Assembly (NCBI GenBank): GCA_035548495.1
Contig: DASZSV010000043.1
Span: 1-64,000, forward strand
Direction of reading: 5' to 3'
DNA length: 64,000 bases
Source: CAILZL01 sp035548495
GTDB lineage: Bacteria > Pseudomonadota > Gammaproteobacteria > Steroidobacterales > Steroidobacteraceae
This document shows positions 42,371 to 50,834 of this stretch, one piece after another (within the stretch, counting starts at the first letter, position 1; each line of letters starts with the position of its first letter). The notes under the pieces were generated by a model that saw only the letters and a program-made list of their open reading frames with translations, was not told where the DNA came from and searched no databases. The position numbers and the translations under genes were made by a program.

Positions 42371-42682
42371 CTAGTTATCCGGGAGCACAATCTTCGGCTT
42401 GTCCTTGCGAGCGCGATAGAACACGCCAATATTCCCAATGCGGGTGACAAACTCGCTTGTAGTTCGTTTTCCTAACTCTTCAAATATCTCATCGCGCATT
42501 TCGCGATCACCAACACGCACACTCACCTTGATCAGTTCATGTGCATTCAAGGCGCCATCCATTTCCTTGGTGATGGCGGCAAGTTTTTCTTCACTATCGC
42601 TGTTGCTGCCGACCATGACAATGGGATGCAGCGGATGCGCAAGGCCGCGCAGGTGTTTTTTCTGACGTTCGGTGAGTGACAT
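42371..42682 (-). CDS. yhbY: CRM-domain ribosome assembly factor YhbY
   Basis: RNA-binding CRM-domain protein associated with 50S ribosome precursors. 103 residues from ATG 42682: SLTERQKKHLRGLAHPLHPI at the start, then VMVGSNSDSEEKLAAI, and the GIGD-like loop replaced by RIGNIGVFYRARK near the end. In most gammaproteobacteria it is directly divergent from rlmE; here the acetyltransferase gene intervenes. Confidence 0.94.
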   Translation of the reverse strand: MSLTERQKKHLRGLAHPLHPIVMVGSNSDSEEKLAAITKEMDGALNAHELIKVSVRVGDREMRDEIFEELGKRTTSEFVTRIGNIGVFYRARKDKPKIVLPDN

Positions 42683-42748
42683 AACAAGGATCAAATTGAA
42701 TTGAGATGCGGCAGTTTATCGCAGTCCTTCGCTGGTCATATGTATTTG

Positions 42749-43219
42749 TTAGCGCGGCCGTTTTACAGCAATGTCGAAATGCATGACGTCTTCGCGCACA
42801 CCCAGCTTTTCGTACAACGCGATAGCGGGATCATCGCCGTAGTCAGCCTGAACATAAATGACCCAGGCGTCACGTTCTGTCGCGATCCCGCGTAAATACT
42901 CAATTAATGCTGTTGCAACCCCGCGGCGGCGATACGCTTCGGCCACCGCCAGATCGTAGATGTAGATTTCGCTGCGTTCCTGCTCGAACTTGATCAATTC
43001 GTAGGCGACCAGCCCGCCAATCACTTCACCGTTTGCATGTGCTGTCAACACAAACACAGAATCATTGTCCAACAGCTTCCGCAGATAGGCCTCGCCGGCA
43101 GGCTTGCAGCGGTAATTTTCAGGATCGCAGAACGCATCGGCAAACAGCTGATTAAGCTGGCGTAGCTCATGGATGTCGATTGACGACAGCCGGAGCACAG
43201 TGAAAGCGGGGCCGGACAT
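42749..43219 (-). CDS. AAC(3)-I-family aminoglycoside 3-N-acetyltransferase homologue (GNAT)
   Basis: 156-residue GNAT acetyltransferase. It matches AAC(3)-I enzymes from memory over long stretches: KFEQERSEIYIYDLAV, then RRRGVATALI (acetyl-CoA pyrophosphate-binding motif A), then VIYVQADYGDDPAIALYEKL and VMHFDI. AAC(3)-Ia, an integron-borne gentamicin resistance enzyme, has nearly the same words in these positions. No integron attC site, transposon or other resistance gene is nearby, so this looks like a chromosomal, perhaps intrinsic, relative. It sits between yhbY and rlmE, normally adjacent divergent genes, suggesting insertion. Whether it acetylates aminoglycosides or another amine cannot be told by eye. 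Confidence 0.85.
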   Translation of the reverse strand: MSGPAFTVLRLSSIDIHELRQLNQLFADAFCDPENYRCKPAGEAYLRKLLDNDSVFVLTAHANGEVIGGLVAYELIKFEQERSEIYIYDLAVAEAYRRRGVATALIEYLRGIATERDAWVIYVQADYGDDPAIALYEKLGVREDVMHFDIAVKRPR

Positions 43220-43326
43220 CGATGCTCCATTTGACGAAAATGATCACCAGGTATCCAAACGAGCGGGCAAGGCACAATGTCCATTACAATGACATTTGTT
43301 TAATCCAATATTCAGCAAACCGTTCC

Positions 43327-43953
43327 ATGCCCAAGCGAACCAAGTCCAGCGCACGCTGGTTGGAAGAACACGAAAGCGATCCTTACGTCAAAGCGGCTCG
43401 CGCTGCCGGGTATCGTTCGCGTGCGGTGTACAAGCTGGAGGAAATCCAGCAAAGTGATCGTCTGCTCAAACCCGGTATGACGGTGGTCGATCTTGGTGCT
43501 GCTCCGGGTGGCTGGAGTCAGTATGCGGCGCGCGCGCTGCAAGGCAAGGGGCGAATCGTAGCGCTCGACATTTTGCCGATGGATGCCATTGTTGGTGTCG
43601 AATTCATTCAGGGCGATTTTGGCAGTGATGAAGTGCTGGCGGAACTTGAAAAACAATTGGGCGATGAGCGTCCGCACCTTGTAATGTCAGACATCGCCCC
43701 CAATACGGTGGGCATTGCGGATGTGGACCACCTGAGGGCGATGCATTTAGTCGAATTAACCCTGGATTTTGCTGAAAAACACCTTGCGCATGGCGGTGAC
43801 TATCTGGTGAAGGTATTTCAGGGGCGTGATTTCCCGGCCTTTGTGCAACGATTGCGGCGTTTGTTTCAAACTGTGAAAACGCGCAAGCCCAAGGCATCCC
43901 GGTCGCGCAGTGCAGAGCTTTACTTGTTGGCACGCGGGTTTGGGATGGTGTAG
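43327..43953 (+). CDS. rlmE: 23S rRNA 2'-O-methyltransferase (U2552)
   Basis: Heat-shock-linked methyltransferase of the 50S subunit (RrmJ/FtsJ). 208 residues from ATG 43327. The SAM-binding motif VVDLGAAPGGWSQYAAR is near residue 55. The catalytic K-D-K-E set is seen in RSRAVYKLEEI, VMSDIAPNTVG, YLVKVFQG and SAELYLLARG. The frame is open upstream, but family similarity starts at MPKRTKSSARWL. It precedes ftsH as in other gammaproteobacteria; the 115 bp between may hold a separate ftsH signal. Confidence 0.96.
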   Translation: MPKRTKSSARWLEEHESDPYVKAARAAGYRSRAVYKLEEIQQSDRLLKPGMTVVDLGAAPGGWSQYAARALQGKGRIVALDILPMDAIVGVEFIQGDFGSDEVLAELEKQLGDERPHLVMSDIAPNTVGIADVDHLRAMHLVELTLDFAEKHLAHGGDYLVKVFQGRDFPAFVQRLRRLFQTVKTRKPKASRSRSAELYLLARGFGMV

Positions 43954-44068
43954 TGTGGCGCCAGTCATTTCCGGTGTATCGCAATCCACGATCAGCGAGT
44001 TGCAGCAGCGGCAGTGGGCAGGGTTTTGAGATTGCGTTGAAAGTGCCCTCAATGCGCAGGAGATTGTC

Positions 44069-45973
44069 TTGAACGAATTAGCCAAGAACATGATTTTGTA
44101 TGTGGTGATTGCGGTGATCCTTGCCGTGGTCATCAATAATTTTTCCAGTCACAATGCACCGGAGCCCATCGGGTATTCCACTTTTCTCGAGCAGGTAAAG
44201 AGTGACGGCATCAAGGAAGTCGTGTTTCAGGGCGACCTGATTACCGGCAAGCGTTCCAGCGGCGACAAGTTTCTGACCTATAGCCCTGCCACCAACAACA
44301 CTTCGTTGATTGAGTTATTGCAGGCGCATAACGTCACGTTCAGCGCAGCCGCGCCGGAGCATCAGGGATTCCTGATGCAGTTATTCCTCGCCGCCTTCCC
44401 GGTGTTGTTGCTGGCCGGATTGTGGTTCTACATGATGCGCCAGATGCAGGGCGGAGCCGGTGGCCGCGGTGCAATGTCTTTCGGCAAGTCGCGCGCACGC
44501 ATGCTGGGTGAAGATCAGGTGCAAGTGACATTTGCCGATGTGGCTGGTGTGGATGAAGCCAAGGAAGAAGTGGGCGAGATCGTTGAATTCCTCAAGGACC
44601 CCGGCAAGTTTCAACGTCTGGGCGGCAAGATTCCGCGCGGCGTGTTGATGGTGGGATCGCCGGGTACCGGCAAGACCTTGCTGGCGCGTGCCATTGCGGG
44701 TGAAGCAAAGGTGCCTTTCTTTACCATTTCCGGTTCTGATTTTGTCGAGATGTTTGTTGGTGTCGGCGCATCGCGCGTGCGCGACATGTTTGAACAGGCC
44801 AAGAAGCATGCGCCCTGCATCATCTTCATTGATGAAATCGACGCCGTGGGCCGTCATCGCGGTGCCGGTCTTGGTGGCGGACATGATGAACGTGAACAGA
44901 CATTGAATCAGTTGCTGGTGGAAATGGATGGTTTCGAAGGCACTGAAGGTGTCATCGTCATTGCTGCAACCAATCGTCCAGATGTGCTCGATCCTGCTTT
45001 ATTGCGTCCCGGCCGCTTTGACCGTCAGGTGGTGGTGCCATTGCCTGACGTGCGTGGCCGTGAACAGATTCTGAAAGTGCATATGCGCAAGCTGCCGCTC
45101 GCCGATGACGTAAAGCCGCAATTGATTGCGCGTGGTACGCCCGGCTTCAGTGGCGCTGATCTTGCCAATCTGGTGAATGAAGCGGCGTTGTTCGCAGCGC
45201 GTTTCAACAAGCGCGCTGTCACGATGGACGAGTTCGAGAAAGCCAAGGACAAGATCATGATGGGCACCGAGCGCCGCTCGATGGTGATGAGCGAAAAGGA
45301 AAAGCTCAACACGGCTTATCACGAGGCAGGTCATGCCATTGTGGGTATCAATCTTCCCGAGCACGATCCGGTATACAAAGTCACCATCATTCCGCGCGGC
45401 CGTGCATTGGGTGTGACTTTCTTCCTGCCGGAAGAAGACCGTTACAGTTACAGCAAGCAACGCATCGAATCGCAGATCGCCAGCCTGTTTGGCGGGCGCA
45501 TTGCCGAGGAACTTGCTTTCGGTCCTGATGCTGTCACCACTGGCGCCTCCAATGACATTGAACGCGCCACCAATCTGGCACGCAACATGGTGACCAAGTG
45601 GGGTCTCTCCGACAAGCTCGGTCCATTGTCATACACCGAAGAAGAAGGCGAAGTATTTCTCGGGCGTTCCGTGACACAGCACAAGCAGGTATCTGACGAA
45701 ACAGCGCACGTGATTGATGTCGAAGTGCGTCGTGTCATCGACACGGCCTATCAACGTGCAAAAGACATTCTTGTCACCAATCGTGACAGGCTTGAAGCCA
45801 TGGCGAATGCCCTGATCAAGTATGAAACCATTGACGAGAACCAGATCAAGGACATCATGTCCGGACACGAACCCCGTCCGCCGCAGGATTGGGACGACAC
45901 GCCGACTTCAGGAAAAACTCGTGAGCGTAGCGATGCTGAGCCGGCCATCGGTAAACCGGCCAGTCAGCACTGA
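44069..45973 (+). CDS. ftsH: ATP-dependent zinc metalloprotease FtsH
   Basis: Membrane AAA+ protease that degrades sigma-32, LpxC and damaged membrane proteins. 634 residues. Two membrane helices (about 5-25 and 100-120) flank a periplasmic domain; Walker A GSPGTGKTLLARAIAGEA is near residue 195, Walker B CIIFIDEIDAVG near 250, the second region of homology follows, and zinc motif HEAGHAIVG is near 415. The start is TTG 44069, supported by AGGAG 6 bases upstream and the family N-terminus NELAKNMILY; no ATG fits better. In this window it belongs functionally with the heat-shock genes. Confidence 0.97.
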   Translation: MNELAKNMILYVVIAVILAVVINNFSSHNAPEPIGYSTFLEQVKSDGIKEVVFQGDLITGKRSSGDKFLTYSPATNNTSLIELLQAHNVTFSAAAPEHQGFLMQLFLAAFPVLLLAGLWFYMMRQMQGGAGGRGAMSFGKSRARMLGEDQVQVTFADVAGVDEAKEEVGEIVEFLKDPGKFQRLGGKIPRGVLMVGSPGTGKTLLARAIAGEAKVPFFTISGSDFVEMFVGVGASRVRDMFEQAKKHAPCIIFIDEIDAVGRHRGAGLGGGHDEREQTLNQLLVEMDGFEGTEGVIVIAATNRPDVLDPALLRPGRFDRQVVVPLPDVRGREQILKVHMRKLPLADDVKPQLIARGTPGFSGADLANLVNEAALFAARFNKRAVTMDEFEKAKDKIMMGTERRSMVMSEKEKLNTAYHEAGHAIVGINLPEHDPVYKVTIIPRGRALGVTFFLPEEDRYSYSKQRIESQIASLFGGRIAEELAFGPDAVTTGASNDIERATNLARNMVTKWGLSDKLGPLSYTEEEGEVFLGRSVTQHKQVSDETAHVIDVEVRRVIDTAYQRAKDILVTNRDRLEAMANALIKYETIDENQIKDIMSGHEPRPPQDWDDTPTSGKTRERSDAEPAIGKPASQH

Positions 45974-45999
45974 CAGCACATCTTGCGATGCACACATGC

Positions 46000-46030
46000 A
46001 ACAGCCAGCTCCATGAGCTGGCTGTTTGTT
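46000..46030 (+). terminator. Rho-independent terminator after ftsH
   Basis: Perfect 12-bp stem AACAGCCAGCTC/GAGCTGGCTGTT (46000-46011 with 46015-46026), CAT loop, followed by TGTTTG. It lies 27 bases beyond the ftsH stop and 20 before folP, so folP may depend on read-through or its own start signals. Confidence 0.85.
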
Positions 46031-46048
46031 TGAAGAGACCAGAAAGCC

Positions 46049-46897
46049 ATGATGGTTGATTGTGGTTCACGCCAGCTTGATCTCGCCACACCTGTGGTGA
46101 TGGGCGTGTTGAACGTGACGCCGGATTCTTTTTCCGACGGCGGCAGCTATTTTGATGCTGCACGTGCCGTCGCACATGCACATGACATGATTTCTGAAGG
46201 TGCGCGTATCATTGATGTGGGCGGTGAATCAACACGGCCCGGTGCGGCACGGGTGCCGGTACAGGAAGAACTGCGGCGTGTCATACCCGTGATTGAGGCG
46301 CTGTCAACACTGGATGTCATTGTGTCCGTCGATACCAGTAAAGCGGAAGTCATGCGCGCTGCAGTTGCGGCCGGTGCGTGCATGATCAATGATATTCGCG
46401 CGCTGAATGAATCTGGTGCGCTGGAGGCTGCGGCTTCAACCAGTGCAGCAGTGTGTCTCATGCACATGCAAGGGCAGCCCGCGACCATGCAACTCGCGCC
46501 GCACTATGATGATGTCATCGGCGAAGTGTGTGATTTCCTGCGCATGCGAATTGCGGCATGTGAGCGGGCTGGTATCGCACGCAATCGGCTGATCATTGAT
46601 CCCGGCATTGGTTTCGGCAAAACCTTGCAGCACAATCTTGAATTGCTTGCACATCTTGCGGGTTTCAAAGAGTTGTCCTGTCCGTTATTGGTTGGTGTGT
46701 CACGCAAGAGCATGATGGGCCAGTTATTGAATCGCGCAGTGAATGAACGTGTGCACGGCGGTGTGGCAATTGCAACCGCTGCGCTGCTTTCCGGTGCAAA
46801 AATTATTCGTACACATGATGTTGCTGCGACGCTGGACGCTGTTCGTGTTGTACAAGCGTTGTATGAGCATGGCTACAGTTTTTGCAATGACATGTAG
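46049..46897 (+). CDS. folP: Dihydropteroate synthase
   Basis: Condenses p-aminobenzoate with dihydropterin pyrophosphate in folate synthesis; target of sulfonamides. 282 residues. Signatures: VMGVLNVTPDSFSDGG, IIDVGGESTRPGA, DTSKAEVMRAAVAAGACMIN, LMHMQGQPATMQ and the final ALLSGAKIIRTHDVAATLDA. ATG 46049 is the first of two adjacent Met codons. It lies between ftsH and glmM as usual. Confidence 0.96.
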   Translation: MMVDCGSRQLDLATPVVMGVLNVTPDSFSDGGSYFDAARAVAHAHDMISEGARIIDVGGESTRPGAARVPVQEELRRVIPVIEALSTLDVIVSVDTSKAEVMRAAVAAGACMINDIRALNESGALEAAASTSAAVCLMHMQGQPATMQLAPHYDDVIGEVCDFLRMRIAACERAGIARNRLIIDPGIGFGKTLQHNLELLAHLAGFKELSCPLLVGVSRKSMMGQLLNRAVNERVHGGVAIATAALLSGAKIIRTHDVAATLDAVRVVQALYEHGYSFCNDM

Positions 46898-46983
46898 TGC
46901 TCGAACGCCACGGTGGCGAATGGTCATACCCGCAAAAGCGCCATGTATATGATTGGCCGGCAACAGAATGTTGTTAACTCAAC

Positions 46984-46999
46984 TCCCGTTTGCGCGGGA
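46984..46999. repeat. REP-like CCCG hairpin between folP and glmM
   Basis: TCCCG-TTTGCG-CGGGA hairpin belonging to the common ATTCCCGCG...GCGGGAAT dispersed type. A looser copy (GTCATACCCGCAAAAGCG) lies near 46923, and related hairpins are at 62432 and 62571. Function unknown; these often sit at gene ends. Confidence 0.65.
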
Positions 47000-47069
47000 A
47001 TGATTCATCGCTTGATTTTGTGGTATCGAATTTGTAGATGGTAAATTCCAAGAGACTGGAGAGTTGCTA

Positions 47070-48404
47070 GTGAGCCGAAAATATTTTGGTACCGATGGTG
47101 TGCGCGGCAAGGTGGGGCAAAGCCCAATGACCGTGGATTTTGCGTTGCGCCTGGCCAGCGCTGCTGCACGGGTGCTTGCGCCCAATGGTGGCACGGTGCT
47201 GGTGGGCAAGGACACGCGCCTGTCCGGTTACATGTTTGAGTCTGCGCTGGAAGCCGGTTTTGTCGCGGCCGGTGTGGATGTCATGATGATTGGCCCATTG
47301 CCAACGCCGGGCATTGCCTATCTCACCAAAAAATTCGGATGCAACTTTGGTGTTGTTATCAGTGCTTCGCACAATCCCTTCGGCGACAACGGCATCAAGT
47401 TCTTCGATGCGGACGGCGGCAAGCTCAATGATGAGGTCGAAACACAGATTGAAGCCTTGCTGGAATCACCTCCCATCACCTGCGAATCACAACGGCTTGG
47501 CAGGGCCGTGCGGGTGGACAAATCGCGTGTTGAGTATCAGCACTTCTGCATGGAGAGCATTTCCAAGGGCGTGGATTTGTCGGGTTTCAAGATTGTCATC
47601 GACTGTGCTCATGGTGCCGGTTACAAAGTCGCGCCACGCATCCTTGCCGATTTGAAAGCTGAGATCATTCCCATTGGTTGTTCTCCCAACGGCCGCAACA
47701 TCAATGCTGGTTGTGGTTCCACGTCGCCTGAGTTGTTGCAACTCACCGTGCCGGGTGTGCGCGCCAATGCCGGCGTGGCGCTGGACGGCGACGGCGATCG
47801 CCTGGTGATGGTGGATCATCTCGGCCGCGTTGTTGACGGCGATCAGTTATTGTTCATTCTCGCTACGGCGCGCAAGGCCGCAAACCAGTTGCAGGGCCCA
47901 GTGGTCGGCACGGTGATGAGCAATCTCGGTCTGGAACACGCGCTGGCCAAGCAAGGTATTGAATTCCATCGCGCCAAAGTGGGCGACCGTTACGTGCTGG
48001 AGATGATGCGTGCCACTGGTTCCGTGCTGGGTGGCGAAACCTCCGGGCATTTGCTCAGTCTCGATCACACCACCACGGGGGACGCCATGATCGTTGCATT
48101 GCAGGTGCTGGCCATCATGAAGCAAACCGGCAAGAGTCTTGCTGAACTTGCTGCGGGCATGCCGAAGTATCCGCAAGTGATGGAGAATGTGCGCATCGCA
48201 TCGAAAATGAATCCGGATGAATCGCCCTTCATTCAAGATGCCATCAAGAAGGCGGAGGAAAAACTCGCTGGCAATGGCCGGATCGTGTTGCGTGCATCAG
48301 GTACTGAACCTTTGATCCGCGTTACTGTTGAAGGCCGTGATGAAGCGCAGGTCAAAACGCTGGCCAGGGAACTGGCCGATGCTGTCAGGGCGGCAGCGCG
48401 GTAA
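47070..48404 (+). CDS. glmM: Phosphoglucosamine mutase
   Basis: Interconverts glucosamine 6- and 1-phosphate for UDP-GlcNAc, feeding peptidoglycan and LPS. 444 residues. RKYFGTDGVRGKVGQSP at the N-terminus, the phosphoserine loop VVISASHNPFGDNGIKFF near residue 100, the metal site VALDGDGDRLVMVD near 240, GGETSGH near 325, and the phosphate-binding RASGTEPLIRVTVEG near the end. Start is GTG 47070, with GGAGAG 6 bases upstream; a TTG two codons earlier overlaps that ribosome site and is rejected. Confidence 0.97.
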   Translation: MSRKYFGTDGVRGKVGQSPMTVDFALRLASAAARVLAPNGGTVLVGKDTRLSGYMFESALEAGFVAAGVDVMMIGPLPTPGIAYLTKKFGCNFGVVISASHNPFGDNGIKFFDADGGKLNDEVETQIEALLESPPITCESQRLGRAVRVDKSRVEYQHFCMESISKGVDLSGFKIVIDCAHGAGYKVAPRILADLKAEIIPIGCSPNGRNINAGCGSTSPELLQLTVPGVRANAGVALDGDGDRLVMVDHLGRVVDGDQLLFILATARKAANQLQGPVVGTVMSNLGLEHALAKQGIEFHRAKVGDRYVLEMMRATGSVLGGETSGHLLSLDHTTTGDAMIVALQVLAIMKQTGKSLAELAAGMPKYPQVMENVRIASKMNPDESPFIQDAIKKAEEKLAGNGRIVLRASGTEPLIRVTVEGRDEAQVKTLARELADAVRAAAR

Positions 48405-48621
48405 TAATCAGCGATTCGGCAAGGGCGCAGTCACGACGATTGCGTCCTTGATGCCGGAACGGGGCGCCTGCGGTTCAAAAGCAACGGCCTTTGAGCGCTG
48501 ATGACTGACCAGTCCACTTTCTGTCCTTATTCCCGTTTGCTTTCCAAGCCTTGTGCCAGTAAGCTTTCGCGCCTTTCGCCGGGGCTGGCCCGGTTTCAAT
48601 CGAGAATCTCAGGTTAAAGAT

Positions 48622-49371
48622 ATGCGTCGACCGCTGGTGGCTGGTAATTGGAAAATGCATGGTTCGCGTGCCGAAAATGGCGCGTTGTTGCAAGCGTTGC
48701 TCGCCAGTGTAGATACCGCCAGGGCCGATGTGCTGGTTTGCGTACCCTTTGTGTACGCCGCAGAAGTTGCCAATCAGTTGCGCGGCAAGCCGATCAAGGT
48801 GGGTGCGCAATCGGTATGCGCCGAGACGCAGGGTGCGTTTACTGGCGAGGTGTCGGCTGCCATGCTCAAGGATATTGGCTGCGAATACGTAATCGTCGGT
48901 CACTCTGAACGCCGCAGTATTTACAATGAAGACGATGCCTTGGTGGCGCGCAAGTACATTGCGGCACAATCACAGGGCTTGATTCCGGTATTGTGCGTGG
49001 GTGAAACACTGGCGCAGCGCGACGCAAACCAGACATTCAACGTGATTGAAACGCAGCTTGCGGCGGTGATTGCTGCAGCCGGAATTGCCTCCCTGAACAA
49101 AGCCGTGATCGCCTATGAACCGGTCTGGGCCATTGGCACCGGACGCACTGCAACACCGGAGCAGGCGCAGGAAGTGCACGCATTTATTCGGCAGTATCTC
49201 GCAAAGCAGGATGCAGCAGTGGCGAATGCCGTGCAAATTCTGTACGGCGGCAGCGTTAAGGGCGCGAACGCAGCGGAGCTGTTTGCCATGAAGGATGTGG
49301 ATGGCGGCCTGGTGGGCGGTGCCTCGCTCAAGGCTGATGAATTCTTGAAGATTTGTGCCGCGGCTGGTTGA
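48622..49371 (+). CDS. tpiA: Triosephosphate isomerase
   Basis: Interconverts dihydroxyacetone phosphate and glyceraldehyde 3-phosphate. 249 residues. Catalytic Lys is in VAGNWKMHG, His in YVIVGHSERR, and Glu in AYEPVWAIGTGRTA; the phosphate-binding YGGSVKGANA is near the C-terminus. ATG 48622 is chosen since family proteins start at (M)RRPLVAGNWKM; the frame is open 23 codons further upstream. 217 bp separate it from glmM, with no feature seen. secG follows after 23 bases. Confidence 0.96.
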   Translation: MRRPLVAGNWKMHGSRAENGALLQALLASVDTARADVLVCVPFVYAAEVANQLRGKPIKVGAQSVCAETQGAFTGEVSAAMLKDIGCEYVIVGHSERRSIYNEDDALVARKYIAAQSQGLIPVLCVGETLAQRDANQTFNVIETQLAAVIAAAGIASLNKAVIAYEPVWAIGTGRTATPEQAQEVHAFIRQYLAKQDAAVANAVQILYGGSVKGANAAELFAMKDVDGGLVGGASLKADEFLKICAAAG

Positions 49372-49394
49372 AGCGCCGCGCCGGGATAACGGGT

Positions 49395-49808
49395 ATGAAT
49401 TGGCTGAATACACTGACAATGATTGTGCATCTGTTCCTCGCTGTGGGAATCATCGGCCTTGTGCTGATACAGCGCGGCAAGGGCGCGGATGCAGGCGCAG
49501 GCTTTGGGTCGGGTGCATCAGGTACTGTTTTTGGTGCGCGTGGTTCGGCATCGTTCCTGTCGCGGACCACCGCGATTTTCGCTGGACTGTTTTTCATCAC
49601 CAGTTTGACGCTCGCGTATTTCAGCAATCATGGCTCGCATACTGCGGATGTCAGCGTGACTGATCGCGAAGCAGCGGCTTCGGTGTCTTCGTCGGCGCCT
49701 GCAGTGGTGCAACAAGCGGCCAGCAGTGCTGCATCGGTGGTGGTTCCTGCAACCGGTGTACAGACTCAGCAAAGCGCGGCATCATCAAGTGCTGCGGCAA
49801 CGAAGTAG
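49395..49808 (+). CDS. secG: Protein translocase subunit SecG
   Basis: Small subunit of the SecYEG channel. 137 residues. Two membrane helices: about residues 3-22 (NTLTMIVHLFLAVGIIGLVL) and 55-75. Between them is the conserved QRGKGADAGAGFGSGASGTV and FGARGSASFLSRTTA. The C-terminal 60 residues are a low-complexity Ala/Ser/Val/Gln tail, somewhat longer than in E. coli SecG (110 residues). ATG 49395 fits; the longer frame overlaps tpiA. The tRNA-Leu gene follows 31 bases on. Confidence 0.94.
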   Translation: MNWLNTLTMIVHLFLAVGIIGLVLIQRGKGADAGAGFGSGASGTVFGARGSASFLSRTTAIFAGLFFITSLTLAYFSNHGSHTADVSVTDREAAASVSSSAPAVVQQAASSAASVVVPATGVQTQQSAASSSAAATK

Positions 49809-49839
49809 AATTTCCCTCGATTTACTGATCAGTGCGAAT

Positions 49840-49924
49840 GCGGATGTGGTGGAACTGGTAGACACGCTACTTTGAGGGGGTAGTGGGGTAACCCGTGTCG
49901 GTTCGAGTCCGACCATCCGCACCA
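49840..49924 (+). tRNA. tRNA-Leu (anticodon GAG)
   Basis: 85 nt including the encoded CCA. Acceptor stem GCGGATG pairs fully with CATCCGC; D-loop GGTGGAACTGGTAGACAC is the leucine type; the anticodon stem CTACT/GGTAG encloses TTGAGGG with anticodon GAG at 49874-49876; a long class II variable arm (TGGGGTAACCCG) and T-arm with GGTTCGAGTCC follow. Reads CUC and CUU codons. secG then tRNA-Leu is a conserved gammaproteobacterial pair. Confidence 0.97.
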
Positions 49925-49939
49925 AGCCTTTGTCTTTTG

Positions 49940-49978
49940 CTTCTTTTCTCTTTGGGGTTGTCCAAAGAGATAAAGAAG
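49940..49978. repeat. Inverted repeat just after tRNA-Leu
   Basis: Left CTTCTTTTCTCTTTGG (49940-49955) and right CCAAAGAGATAAAGAAG (49962-49978) pair over 15-16 bases with one small irregularity and a 6-base loop. It lies 15 bases past the CCA end and may terminate the tRNA transcript. Confidence 0.75.
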
Positions 49979-50070
49979 AAGAGCAGAACAGGCTTTACCT
50001 GTTCGTGCTATCTGACTTGGCAAAGAAAGAAATAGGAATCCTCATCAATATTCCCGCATAGACTGCGGTT

Positions 50071-50127
50071 CCTGCGCTCCGGTACGACGCAACCTATCAT
50101 TGCTCGTTACATTTTGAGACAGGCTCT
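50071..50127. repeat. Partial copy of the 36944-37112 dispersed repeat
   Basis: CCTGCGCTCCGG (50071-50082) and the end ATTTTGAGACAGGCTCT (50111-50127) correspond to the right half of the element downstream of dapB, with the interior shortened. No matching left inverted end was found, so this copy is truncated. Confidence 0.6.
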
Positions 50128-50477
50128 AGTGATATCAGGGAGCTTGGGTCGCAGGCGCACACCTGGATTCGCAAAGAAAAAGAATGATGCCAGGGAGCGA
50201 GCATGTCGAGTGCCGCCTCCTGATTGTCCATCGCGAAATATATGGCCATCCATTTACTGCGGGATTGCAGTCTCAACATTGTGCCCGCAACGGCGTGTCT
50301 TGATCACTCGCAGTGCATGTTGATTGGCAATAACGTTGAAGCTGCGCAAAACCGTGCTGAATGTCACTTCCTTAACTGCATTGTCATTTTCTGTGCCGGG
50401 TTTTTCCTTGCGGGTGTGTAACTTGGCCGCCGTGTCCTGTACAATTCGGCTGCTTTTGTGGTCTGAATTGTTACGCG

Positions 50478-50834
50478 ATGCTGCAAAACTATCTTCCAAC
50501 CTTGATTTTTCTGGGCGTGGCGACGGCGCTGGCCTGTTTGCTGATGGGACTCGGCTTTCTGTTCGGTCCGCGCAAGCCGGATGCCGAAAAACTTTCCGCA
50601 TATGAGTGCGGATTTGAAGCCTTTGAAGATTCGCGCATGAAATTCGATGTGCGCTACTATCTGGTTGCCATCCTGTTCATCGTATTCGATCTTGAAATAG
50701 CCTTCCTCTTTCCCTGGGCGGTGGCGCTCAAGCACATTGGCGTCATTGGCATTGCTGCAATGGGTCTGTTTCTCTTCATCCTCATCGTGGGCTTTATCTA
50801 TGAGTGGAAGAAAGGAGCTCTGGAATGGGATTAA
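50478..50834 (+). CDS. nuoA: NADH-quinone oxidoreductase subunit A
   Basis: Membrane subunit of complex I. 118 residues with three membrane helices. Conserved RKPDAEKLSAYECGFEAF loop and the acidic helix FDLEIAFLFPW are present. First gene of the nuo operon; it overlaps nuoB by 10 bases. Confidence 0.95.
   Translation: MLQNYLPTLIFLGVATALACLLMGLGFLFGPRKPDAEKLSAYECGFEAFEDSRMKFDVRYYLVAILFIVFDLEIAFLFPWAVALKHIGVIGIAAMGLFLFILIVGFIYEWKKGALEWD

Larger units (their letters stand above)
49925..50477. other. Gap between tRNA-Leu and nuoA with repeats and probable nuo promoter
   Basis: 553 bp, no credible gene. It holds an inverted repeat at 49940-49978, a small AACAGG-CTTTA-CCTGTT hairpin near 49988, and a partial dispersed repeat at 50071-50127 (listed separately). 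Just before nuoA, TACAAT at 50440-50445 is a candidate -10 element without a clear -35. The nuo transcript probably begins here. Confidence 0.55.

Noticed and set aside
49861..49924. tRNA-Leu as an integration site for a mobile island
   Set aside because: No integrase, no repeat of the tRNA 3' end and conserved nuo genes immediately downstream.
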